A stretch of DNA of 64,000 nt, from the NCBI GenBank assembly GCA_029582265.1, contig CM055816.1, positions 26,266,820-26,330,819 of the forward strand, read 5' to 3'. Positions 9,161-18,660 of this stretch are shown here, in pieces. The DNA comes from Zoroaster sp. YZ-2022 (Eukaryota > Echinodermata > Asteroidea > Forcipulatida > Zoroasteridae). Every line of letters begins with the position of its first letter. The first letter of the stretch is position 1. The notes under the pieces were generated by a model. The model had not been told where the DNA came from, made no database searches, and saw only the letters and a list, made by a program, of their open reading frames with translations. The position numbers and the translations under genes are program-made.

Positions 9161-9297
9161 AGTATGTTAACCAGTTTTCATAAATGTTTTATTAGCTTTT
9201 AAACTTTCATAATTTAGAAAATGTTTTCAGTTTTATGCAATAAAACATTTTGAAATGTTGAACAGTTTTTATTTGTGCAATTTTTTAAAATTTAAAT

Positions 9298-9645
9298 ATT
9301 ATTACTATAATTAGTTCATTAAATTACTGTAAATTATTTGTTATTACTGTAATTTAATTTACAGTAACTAATATTTTCTGCTAAATGTTTACAGTACTTT
9401 ACTGCATGCATTTACAGTATCTGTGCTCTTCCTGTTAAAAATACAGTAATATACTGTATTTACTGCGATACAGTATATTGTTTGTTGCTGTAAGATTTAG
9501 AGTAAGTTACTGGCAACCAGCTGCCGGTAACTTACTGTAATGTTACAGTAATTTATTTACAGTTATTAATGTAAAATTTTACAATGAGTGCACTGGCAAC
9601 TCAGCTGCCAGTAACCTGCTGTAATTCTGAGCAATTTTTACAGTG
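9298..9645 (-). repeat. Right terminal and subterminal repeat of the 7.3-kb element
   Basis: Dense TACTGTA/TACAGTA motifs, including TACAGTAATATACTGTA, plus two copies of an imperfect palindrome around CAACTCAGCTGCCAGTAAC. The tract ends with TTTTTACAGTG, mirroring the left end at 2304. Confidence 0.8.
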
Positions 9646-9810
9646 CATTGTTAAATTAAAACAATTGTTAAATTAAAACACCACAGGATTTACATATGAA
9701 TGTGGCAGGACTCTGTTCCTAAACCTAAGGTTATTGACATTGGGGTTAGAATGGTCGCCAGCTTTATTACTTTGGGGACTATGTCAGAATAACTGATATG
9801 ATGGGTCTTA
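9646..9810 (+). repeat. Segmental duplication copy 1, piece between two transposons
   Basis: Matches 43050-43205 and 53805-53965. A short CATTGTTAAATTAAAACA-like stretch is doubled at 9646-9680. It ends TGGGTCTTA, where the Tigger-like element is inserted. Confidence 0.85.
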
Positions 9811-10696
9811 TCGGGCGCGGATCCAGGGGGGGCGCGGGGGCACGTGTGCCCAGGTAGGTGGTAAAAAAAAAAAAAAGGGGAGGTCAGAGAAAAGGAGGTA
9901 GCCTAAAAAAATACCAACGACAATATTAAACATCTGCTGTGTCTACTTTTGGCATAAAATAAATACTAAAAAATGCAACAGAAAAAAAAAGGTTACCGGT
10001 ATCAATCATGCCATGGAACGCTGAAACCCTCTTTTGAGAGAAAACCGAAGTATTTCCCGGAGCTCCGGATTTGAACTCTCCATCTCATCATCAACATCTA
10101 ATCCTCTTAGGGAAGTTTATTACCAGTTAAGTAATAATACAGCCAGCGGGAAACAATTGATCACTTGACTGAATGATTTGCTAGTTTTGCAAAATCCTTT
10201 TTGAGTGGCCTAAACGCACACATTTCTTTTCAATTAATAAAATATCCAGTGCCATCATGTCCAGTAATGAAACCATGTATTATTTTTTGATCGTTGAAAT
10301 TGGTGCCACAAACAAATAGACCTTGGCTTTTAAAAAAGAAAATCATCTCATCATGATAAAGTTGTATTTTGTGTACCCAAAAACCACGAACGTTCTTTGA
10401 CCAAAGAAGTACATCCGTACATGTTATACTTCGTTTGCGCAGCAATTATCTGGGCTCCCTTGCCAAAGTTCCTTTGCAGTGAATATAACCTTGAATGCAA
10501 GGCTGCAACGATGCATCTCAACAAAATTATGGTCATATCATCTCTCCGTTTGATTTACTAGTTAGTAAGTTTTGTTTATAGGCCTGCTTCAAACGTCGAA
10601 CTTTTGCCGTATCTAATTCAAATAATGACCCTGAAATTTACATTACATATAATAAGGGAGAAACTTTGCTGGAGACAGTTCAACAATGAGTCTTAT

Positions 10697-10905
10697 TCAG
10701 CAGGTCGGAAACGCATGAGAGAAGGTATGGCTTTTCCCGATGTTGAAGGGGCTGTTTTGACCTGGTTCAAAAGCTGTACGGACCAACATTTCCGATTTCG
10801 GGTTCCAATTCTTCAAGAAAGGCCAGGTCTTTGGCAAAGAAGTTAGGACATCCAGACTTCAGCTGCAGTGATGGGTGGCTTGACCGTTTTCTAAAACACG
10901 CCAAG
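10697..10905 (+). pseudogene. CENP-B-type HTH remnant of a Tigger transposase
   Basis: Frame one reads SAGRKRMREGMAFPDVEGAV, then LTWFKSC...VPILQER. After a one-base shift at about 10820 the other frame reads SLAKKLGHPDFSCSDGWLDR, then F. This is the HTH_Tnp_Tc5/CENP-B domain pattern (LTWF...PILQEKA..LAKKLG...F..S.GWLDRFKKRH), which binds the transposon ends. The usual KRHGI end is replaced, and no downstream catalytic motif is visible, so the gene is dead. The start upstream of 10697 is not supported. Confidence 0.75.
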
Positions 10906-12269
10906 GCTAACGTCAACGCGGTGCTGGAAATGCGCTCAGTCCTTCTTTTTATAGCTCTGTTGCGTAGCCAAATCTCTCACACCAATGAGTTATATAAGGT
11001 AGGTCATCATTGATTTTCAAGCGTTAAAAATAATTTTTTATTTTTTGGAAAACTTTAAAAACAAAAATCATGCCATTTGAAACAAATTAATATACAATAG
11101 GTTACTTTGCGGGCGTACGATAATTATATGCACCGAGAGAAGTAAAATGGTGACCTCCTCGGCTAACTCCGCATGGTGACCTCCGCATAGAGTCGAAGTT
11201 TGAGTTCATTCCCTGAGATTTGACTTATCTAGATTTCACTGTATTTGAATTAGAGACGGCAGAAAGGTCGACGTTTAAAGCAACTGACTTCTGCCACGCA
11301 AGTTCGACGGGCAGGTCTTGCCGCTCTGAACGCCAGCTCGTCTCTGGACTCTTCCAAGCGAAGAGATGTTTTTGGTGATACGGGGTTTCAAGCTTATTGC
11401 TCCCATATTATCAAAGATATTGGTCTAACCAGTGTGAAGTATAATTTCTCTTCGATGGACTTTCAGGCCAGTCTCAGTTAGCCCATAGCAATCTTCTGAG
11501 GAACTGATTGATTTATTTTAGTCCAACCCATTCTTAAGGAACAATTTTCCTCCACGAATTTAGTTAATGGAGATGACTTCATCAAGGTTTTAACACAACC
11601 TCATTATGGCAATTAATTGATTGCAGTTTCTTTTATATTATATTTGATTTTTCACAGAAGCTTCGGTGATAAAAATATCCAACGATGTGTCTCATAAAGG
11701 TTGATAAAAAAGGATTAAAATTAAGGGTGCAGAGTAAAAATAAAGCCACCATCCAAGGTGAACAGCGCCTCCAGTGATTTGGTGTACTGTCATTATTGAG
11801 AAAAGTGGATTTTTTTGTATCCAATTTCCAATGATGATTATAGTGACTTTTTTTTCAAATACTTCCCAAAATTAGATTAGTCTACATTTCGTTTGCAATC
11901 GGTAGTCTATGATCGGGTGCAAAAGCAAGCTAGTCCTGGTTTCTTGACCCATTTTCCTCCACGTCTACAAATTGTTCCGTTTCATCTGAAGAAGGGTCGG
12001 GGTACCGTGTGGAAATTACAATCGCCGATGTCAATTTACCTGTCAGGTTCTACGCCAGTACGCATAAATTGCCGCAGTACGATGAGTCTTGCGGCTGATG
12101 GTTTTTAACACCAGGAGCGAGGAACGGTATGAAATCAAGCCCTTTTTCTTGAAAATTTCAACTGGACTGAATTCGGATAAATTGGAAACTGAAGTCAAAA
12201 ACTGCCAAATTAAATGCCAAAAAATCGAGGAGGAGAAACTTCATATTGTTGTAGTCATGACATTGCTAA

Positions 12270-12325
12270 AATAATGGCTAAAATAATGGCTAAAATAATG
12301 ATATATATATATATATATATTCTCC
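12270..12325. repeat. 12-bp tandem repeat followed by (TA)n
   Basis: Three AAAATAATGGCT units and then a run of about 10 TA dinucleotides, inside the Tigger-like element. Confidence 0.9.
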
Positions 12326-12671
12326 ATATAATCTTGAAAACTTTTGCAAAAAAGTCAGGTGAAACTGGCCAAGAATGCCTCAGATTGCACCACAGAGCAT
12401 CCAAGTCCAAAATTTTCCGGGGTATAAGCAGACCCTGGACCTAACGCCGTAAGAGGCTTCGCGCTCGCATTTAATAATATGCTTTCCCCACAATAATAAT
12501 AATAACTAAAGATTTGTAGCGTGCACATATCTACCCTGCTGGGCGCATAGAGCGCGAAAACAAAGGAAAAAAAAACATGATTACAAACAATATACAATTA
12601 GCATAGGGAAAAAAAAATGTTCGTGTTGGGTTATTGACCCCGTCTAAAAATTCCTGGATCCGCGCCTGTTA

Positions 12672-12908
12672 TCACTAACCTAACCATTCTCAAATTCAAC
12701 AAGATCTCTTGTCAGCAGAATCCTTCCATCCTATAGGTGTAACAGCTGAACCTTTAATTAATCAACCGCAGCCATCTTTGCTTTCCTGTACAAAAAGTCA
12801 ATCAGAATGAGGCACATGTACAACTGAAACAGTAGACAGGTTCCTTACAATGTGATGGTTCTAATCATAACGATATCTCTACCGTCCGTAGATAGGGAAC
12901 GTGACTAT
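12672..12908 (+). repeat. Segmental duplication copy 1, continuation
   Basis: Matches 43205-43390 and 53965-54175. It contains the CAGCCATCTTTGCTTTCCTG to GGGAACGTGACTAT module, which also occurs at 16772-16930, 43292-43400, 46640-46790 and 54050-54170. Confidence 0.85.
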
Positions 12909-13811
12909 AGCTGATTAGGCGTCACACATTCATGATTTTGCCCCAAATTCCCACGTATAGCGTCGATCCTATACCTTACAGTTGCTCCCGATTATTAGCA
13001 AAAATCAGCATGAATCAACTTCGCGATCCCCTCACGAGTACTCATGACTGTTGTAAGTCAATGCTAAGAATGCACGATGTTATCCAAGCCGATTTATCCC
13101 GAATGCGTCACGAATTACCACGACACAGCACGACTTCTCACGACAGCGTTACGGTTTACTAACGTCCGCAAGACTGCAATAAGGCCTATCGGGCAGCCAG
13201 ATTACATTCCGCTTCTGCGTTTATACAGTATTGGCCGGTAATCGTGGTGGAAACGTGAGAGGTCGTAGTAGTTCCTACTGCAATCTAACGAAAGTCCTGA
13301 TAATTCTTATGAATTCGTGAACATTCGGCAATATTATTGGTGTACCCGTCTTAATTCTTGATTAGACCGTGATGTGATCGTGATAAATCTTGCTACATCG
13401 TATTGGAATCTTGAGCAAACCGTGGGGGAGTCGTACGTAACTCGTGCTGTCGAAGTAGTTCTTCGTGGTTCTTGAAATAACCGTACTTGCCAGGTGACAC
13501 GATTACCCCAAGAATATCCCCGAGTATCCCGACCTTGTCTACGGTGCCCGTACGGCTATTCACGATCCCCTCACGACTGGTGTAAGAATGCCTCAAGAAT
13601 TCAAAAAATCGTGGGTGACTCACGATGGTTTTGAACATGTCCAAAACTATCGGGAGGCTATCAAGATATTCAGAAGAACAATCAAGATTACTCAAAAAAT
13701 GACCACGTTGCCGTTGAGTAGGGTCTCGCTACGGATATACCACGGATATGCCCGATTTTTCCAACTCGTGGGAATTCCGGGCAAAATCGTGAATGTGTGA
13801 CTGGGGCTTAA
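12909..13811. mobile_element. CACGA-rich inverted-repeat element
   Basis: Empty sites at 16915, 43398 and 46782 read GTGACTATGGTAGAC or GTGACTGTGGTAGAC, so about 903 bp were inserted here. A 35-bp inverted pair lies at 12921-12955 and 13767-13801 (outer part GTCACACATTCA) with three mismatches. The interior is crowded with CACGA/TCGTG and ACGATT/AATCGT motifs on both strands. The 100-codon minus-strand frame at 13393-13695 is a by-product. No clean target duplication is seen. Confidence 0.8.
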
Positions 13812-14279
13812 GGTAGACATGTGTGAGGAACAAACAATACATAATGGGTGGTATTATTCCATTGGTGTAAAACGATAATGTAATACGAAATTGGATCCAG
13901 GGTGTAGATAAAGGGCGGGGTTACACTGCCAAACAAGGGGCAAACAAATAACGTATGATAAATTGATGTGCAAAGGTGCAATTCATCATTTTTCATCGTC
14001 ATACGAAGTAGATTTATACGCTATTACGTGCGTTCTTTCTCCAACGCTGAATCAACCTAACTGATGAAACAATAATGGTGATAGAGGGCGGGCTATATAC
14101 CTGTCAGAGACATCGCATTTGTCTGGGGATAATAATAGGTTTTCCGTCAATTTCAAAACCTTTTGTTAATTTTCGTTCAGAATATTCAAATTCACGCCGT
14201 TTAGTGATCCAATCAATCCAGGGTTTCTTTTTATATACTGTTGCGTTTAATTTAATTGATTTCAAACAATTATTATTTC

Positions 14280-14512
14280 TAGATTGGTGAAATTATATAT
14301 ATCGCGGAACCCGCTACTATATAGGATTCTAGCCGGCCAATCGTCATCAGGCAAAAGCTCGGTGGTCGAGGGTAAGAACGTCTGCACGAGTAAGCGGAGG
14401 TCGTGGGTTCGAATCCCTTGCCCGGTCGCCTGTGTATTTTTCACAGACACTCGGAAAGCACTGAGCATACAGTGCTATGCACACGTCAGTGTAAGGAAAA
14501 ATTAAATCAATT
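14280..14512 (+). mobile_element. tRNA-derived SINE with 12-bp target duplication
   Basis: AATTATTATTTC flanks both sides (14268-14279 and 14513-14524), and copy 2 lacks the insert (near 43875). RNA polymerase III signals: A box TGGTCGAGGG (14363-14372), B box GGTTCGAATCC (14406-14416). The 3' part contains TTTTTCACAGACACTCGG and AAAGCACTGAGCATACAGTG. A second, reversed member is at 34397-34540. Confidence 0.85.
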
Positions 14513-15301
14513 AATTATTATTTCGTTCATATCATACTGCATTTAGTTCTATTTCGTTTTCGGCATTCATGACTTCAAATATAACATCCTAAAATTGTAT
14601 GTTTCGTATCTTTTTGCGATTGATGCATTCAAATTAACAATCATCGATGCGCAAAAGATTTTGTAGAAGTTTGTTATTTTCGCTTTCGTTAATGGGCAAT
14701 CAATTCCAACGCGGCCTTGGCAAATTTCAGTGAGTTTTTCCATGATTTTTGTTGTGAGTTAAGAAAGTCACTTCTGCTTTTGTTTCGCTATCCAATATCT
14801 GGATTTTTATTCCTATGTCAAATTGTTTTTAAAGTAACGAACAATAATCTGCTTATCGCTATGGGGTCATCTTGCATAACAGATTTGTTACCGTTCACTG
14901 TGCACGTACGGCTGGTACCAGCTCTAACCACGTACAGACTGAGCAGAGTTATCTGTAGAAAACATCAAGTCTTAGTTTGTTTTGCAATATAACACAAAGA
15001 AAAACCATGGATCTAAGGTATTTACATCTTTTCGTTAAGAAATGCATTCATTTGTTGATACTTATTGGTAATATCGACCTTACAGAGTACGTACATGGGT
15101 AGCGAGTAAGTGCTGGCGGCACTTCTGTTTTTTTACACAGTGATGAATAAGAAAGTATAAGCATATACGCTGTGCCTGTGTTGAAGTGACAAATGGGCGA
15201 CCACGCGGCATTTGATTTTTTACATAGTGACGAATAAGTTCAAGCCATCGTTACATAAATAATCAACATTTTAAACAAAGCAAACACAGCAAAAGTACCA
15301 A

Positions 15302-15524
15302 CACTCTAAAAACTAAATTGTTGAATCAACCTGTTAAGAGTTCGGTGGTGACAACACTTTATAAAGTCAAATGCAACTCAAAGAAAGTGTTGAATTAACA
15401 CGGAGTCAGAGTTAAGTCTAACTGTTATTAATGTTAATTCAACACTTTTAAAGTTAAATCAACTTTATGAAGAGTTGTCACGACCAACTCTTTAAATATT
15501 GATTCAACACTTTAATTTATAGTG
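15302..15524. mobile_element. MITE with CACTCTAAAAAC / TTATAGTG ends
   Basis: Left CACTCTAAAAACTAAATTG, right TTAATTTATAGTG, with GTTGAATCAA paired inside both ends and AACA on both flanks. It is absent from copy 2. The interior repeats GTTGAATTAACAC-like motifs in both orientations. Confidence 0.75.
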
Positions 15525-18089
15525 AACAGGTACTTATTAACACATTAACAAAGCCAAGAAACTATCAGCGAATTGTGTCCGACTTAAAACATGCTGGACG
15601 GTAAAGGCCCGCGTGCGTGCCACATTTTTACAACAAGCCTTATAAAAGGCCCCAACGTCATCACCTGACAACGGGTCTTGTTTTGACTTGTTTTGATAAC
15701 CGAGCGCACAATATTTACCAATAAAACTGATAACCTTTATTTGATATTCTACTTACTTCAGTAGTCCAAAAAGAAACAAATTATTAATAATTTCCACACT
15801 TGACCTTGATTGTTTACAGTATCAAATTACAATAATGAATTACAATTTCCCGAGAGTTAATCGTGATGCATTTTTCCCGGTTCGTCACTATGTAAAAAAT
15901 GCGACGATTTGATATTTACAATTAATTGACAATATCATCATTTAAAAAAAATAACGGGATGAATTCATAAACAAAATTATTATTTTCATAAAGTTCAAAA
16001 TTTGTTTTCTTGAATAAGCCAAAGCTAACTCATAGAGAAATGCATACTCAAAGAAAAGACACGTGATACAAAGAACATTTGGACGAAAACTTGTGTACAT
16101 GTTATACTTCATCCCTTCAGTGACATCTGAACTCAGAGGGCGCTCTTACAAAAGGCAAATTGATACTATCAAAACGGGTTTCTGACGCCAAACACAGTCT
16201 AGGCTGTGTGTGCTCTGTATATAGCTTTCAAACATAAGCAATTATACAAATGAAACACAAACAATTGAAAATAAAAGCAACATCCATCACAATGTTTGTA
16301 GTTGTATTAGTGCAGTGTAAGTTTAACTGACTTGATATGGCTATTAGTGTATATATGACCAAACTTTCTCTGTACATTTGTCAGCAGAAGCATTTTAAGT
16401 TAAAACTGTAATATTTTCAGGCGGTTATTTAAGGACTAGATGTCAGAATGACTGATAAGATGGGCTTATTCCTAACCATGCTTAAATTCAACAAAAACTT
16501 TAACATTATAATGGTTCATATTGCCCACAGTAGTAAACAAAAGAAACATAATTGTTCTAGCTGATAGATTTAGTTGCGACCAGCAGCAGCAGCAACACTT
16601 TTCTGAGTGGGATTTTGTTGCATCTAGAGCAAGGCTTATTTGAACCCCTTCAAACATCAATTAACCAAAACATCTTGGAAAATGCAAAAAATATTACTAT
16701 TTCTTACACATCCATATTCGTTGTAAACCTAATCTTTCCATCATATAGGTGCAGCAGGCTTTTAAGTATTATACCGCAGCCATCGATCTTTGCTTTCCTG
16801 TACAAATCTATGAGAATCAGAATGAGGCACATGTACAACTGAACCAGTAGACAGGTTACTCACAATGTGATGTTTCCAATCATATCGATACCGCCTGTAG
16901 ATGGGAACGTGACTATGGTAGACGTGTGTGAGGAACAAACAATACACAGTGGCCAATAACGATTCCATTGGGGTAAAAGCAATATTAAATGTAATAATTG
17001 GCGCCCTCACCGACGTGGCTCAGCCTATTGTACTGGATTTGGACTGTATCTGACGCCATCAAAGGGTACCGTTAAAGCAAACCATTGGTAGCATTTTTAA
17101 GGTTTATAGCAGGCATTCAAAGTGACACATCCGCCCCGTGGGGGGGGGGGGGCACTTCCCAACCATCACTTTTAAAAGGACCATGGGTCTCCTACTTTTC
17201 AACCAAATTGGTCATGTAGCCTTTAGTGAATGATTTTTCCTAAATTATTAAATCAGAAAATCTCCAAAATATGCACAAATCTTTCAAAAATGATATTTTA
17301 AACATAAATTAATAAACATTTTCAGAAATTTCCTTAAATTGTCCAAATGATATCTAATTTCTCAGAATTTCATTATAATATTTTAATCCAAATTAATGTT
17401 TCAAACCCAAATGATTTGTTTTATTCAGGTGGAGGTGGGTTGGGTCATGGGGAGGGGTTAGGACAGGAGATCCGTTTTAGGGGTGGTCATTGGAATGTTA
17501 GGATAAACAAAATCTACAACAATGGGCAGGAGCTCAAATCTTCATGAGGGATGTGGGTATATATCCCCTAAAGATTTGACGGGGGATGACAATACAATTA
17601 TCCATCGATAGAGGGCGGGCTTTTCACCTGGATCACAGTCGTCTCTAGTGCCTAGGACGTGGAAGGGGTTAGGAAGTCATTGTGTATACCCTGTAGCTAG
17701 AGGAAGGGGAAAAGCGCCTTCCTATTATGCTCGCCAACCACACCCCCAAGAGATCGTAGCCGGAATCCAACACTGGTTTAACACTGCTGGTTCCAAATTG
17801 GGCACGAAGGATATAATGATCAGACCATGTGGAAACACGTTGAGATTCCATTGGACTTTTTGAGGTGTGGCAGACATAGGAGGGCGCTTTTCAGAATGGG
17901 TAAATCTTGTGTAACTGCAAGAGTTCACTCAATCTAAACAGCGCCCTCTTTTTGTGAGGAGATGGAGAGGAGGAAAGGGGTGGGTGGGGAGTGAGGATAA
18001 TCCGATAAATATCAAGGGGAAATAAATACCCCCAAAATGAGTAGCTGGGACGTAGGATGCCCCTTGATATTTATTTGGTAACTTCGCAT

Positions 18090-18255
18090 TTGAGCCCCTT
18101 CCTCTCCCCACCCCAGAAGTCTCCCCTCCCTTCCTCCCGGACTCTACCCATCTAACTCCCCTCTTTCCTTTTCCTCTCCCTTTCCCCTCCCCTTCCCCTT
18201 TTCCCCTCCCTTTCCCCTCCCCCTCCCCATTCCTCTCCACCCACCCAACGCCTCT
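18090..18255. repeat. Polypyrimidine tract
   Basis: Nearly pure C/T on the plus strand, made of CCCTTTCCCCTCC-like units; the copy 2 counterpart is at 47958-48110. The minus-strand frame rich in Gly/Lys/Glu/Arg is low-complexity translation and not a gene. Such tracts can form triplex DNA (established for polypurine mirror repeats, not tested here). Confidence 0.85.
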
Positions 18256-18660
18256 CCCTATTCAGCATCAAGTCGAAATTTAGTGAAATTTTATTCTGGT
18301 CCACTAAATTTTCGACTTAATACTGGAAATGAAATGTTATGTTAGATGTCCCTTCAATAATGTCAGAGAGAGGTTTAGTTATCTATAGTCTCTGTAAACC
18401 TCCTGTCGCCGTTTGTCCTGATCTGTCAGGTCACGTGGTCAAGTTTAGAAGACTTCGTTTATACACAAACTCAGAAATGAAAGAAAACATTTGTATTCGG
18501 TTCCTATCACTCAGTTTATTGCACTTGATTCGAACCAGGTTTTTCAACAGTATTAATTTAATTGAGGCTATCCAACATTTTCGACATTTGAGTACTCAGC
18601 ATTTTCAAGACAAAAATTGCCAAACACGTCCATTATTCTCCTTTTTGAAAATGTCTGAAA

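Larger units (their letters stand above)
2304..9645 (+). mobile_element. 7.3-kb TIR DNA transposon with zinc-finger gene
   Basis: Left end CACTGTAAAAAATTGCTG (2304). Right end GCAATTTTTACAGTG (to 9645), the inverse of CACTGTAAAAATTGC. Duplicated copies of the flanks (42970-43070 and 53780-53830) lack the insert and read AGACATTG across the site. That gives a filled site AGACA / element / CATTG and a 2-bp CA target duplication. Inside, on the plus strand, are the remains of a multi-exon gene with four C2H2 zinc fingers (3296-7110). Other MITEs have landed inside: a hAT MITE, two palindromic elements and three inverted-repeat elements. I cannot assign the element to a named superfamily. Confidence 0.85.
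9811..12669 (+). mobile_element. pogo/Tigger-like DNA transposon, decayed
   Basis: Left end TCGGGCGCGGATCCAGG, right end CCTGGATCCGCGCCTGT, inverted copies apart from the outermost bases. TA lies on both sides (9809-9810, 12670-12671). Copies 2 and 3 of the duplicated flank read CTTATCAC across the site without the insert. The 2859-bp interior contains a CENP-B-type HTH fragment (10697-10905) typical of pogo/Tigger transposases. The catalytic DDE part was not recognised. Near 12485-12600 a SINE-like tail in reverse orientation (AATAATAATAATAAC, CTGCTGGGCGC) has inserted. Confidence 0.8.
13812..18660 (+). repeat. Segmental duplication copy 1, central part
   Basis: Collinear with 43400-48545 apart from insertions. 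It includes a 371-bp unit (about 14720-15090) that is present three times in copy 2, a repeat of the GGGAACGTGACTATGG module near 16900, a G13 run near 17143, and a pyrimidine-rich block near 18100-18255. The frame at 18339-18677 (112 codons) is shared with 48225-48542. About six substitutions separate them, split evenly between silent and replacement, and copy 2 has a frameshift, so it is not supported as a gene. Confidence 0.8.

Noticed and set aside
10230..10536. Two overlapping minus-strand frames inside the Tigger-like element
   Set aside because: No similarity recognised to transposase or other protein, and opposite in strand to the HTH remnant.
11893..12274. Plus-strand frames in the 3' part of the Tigger-like element
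   Set aside because: Expected position of the DDE catalytic domain, but no D..D/E spacing or pogo motif could be recognised in any frame.
13393..13695. 100-codon minus-strand frame
   Set aside because: Falls inside the CACGA-rich non-coding element; no recognised domain and composition follows the motif repeats.
17929..18240. 103-codon Gly/Lys/Glu/Arg-rich minus-strand frame
   Set aside because: Translation of a polypyrimidine tract. The counterpart at 47874-48113 has a different length and composition and no recognisable domain.
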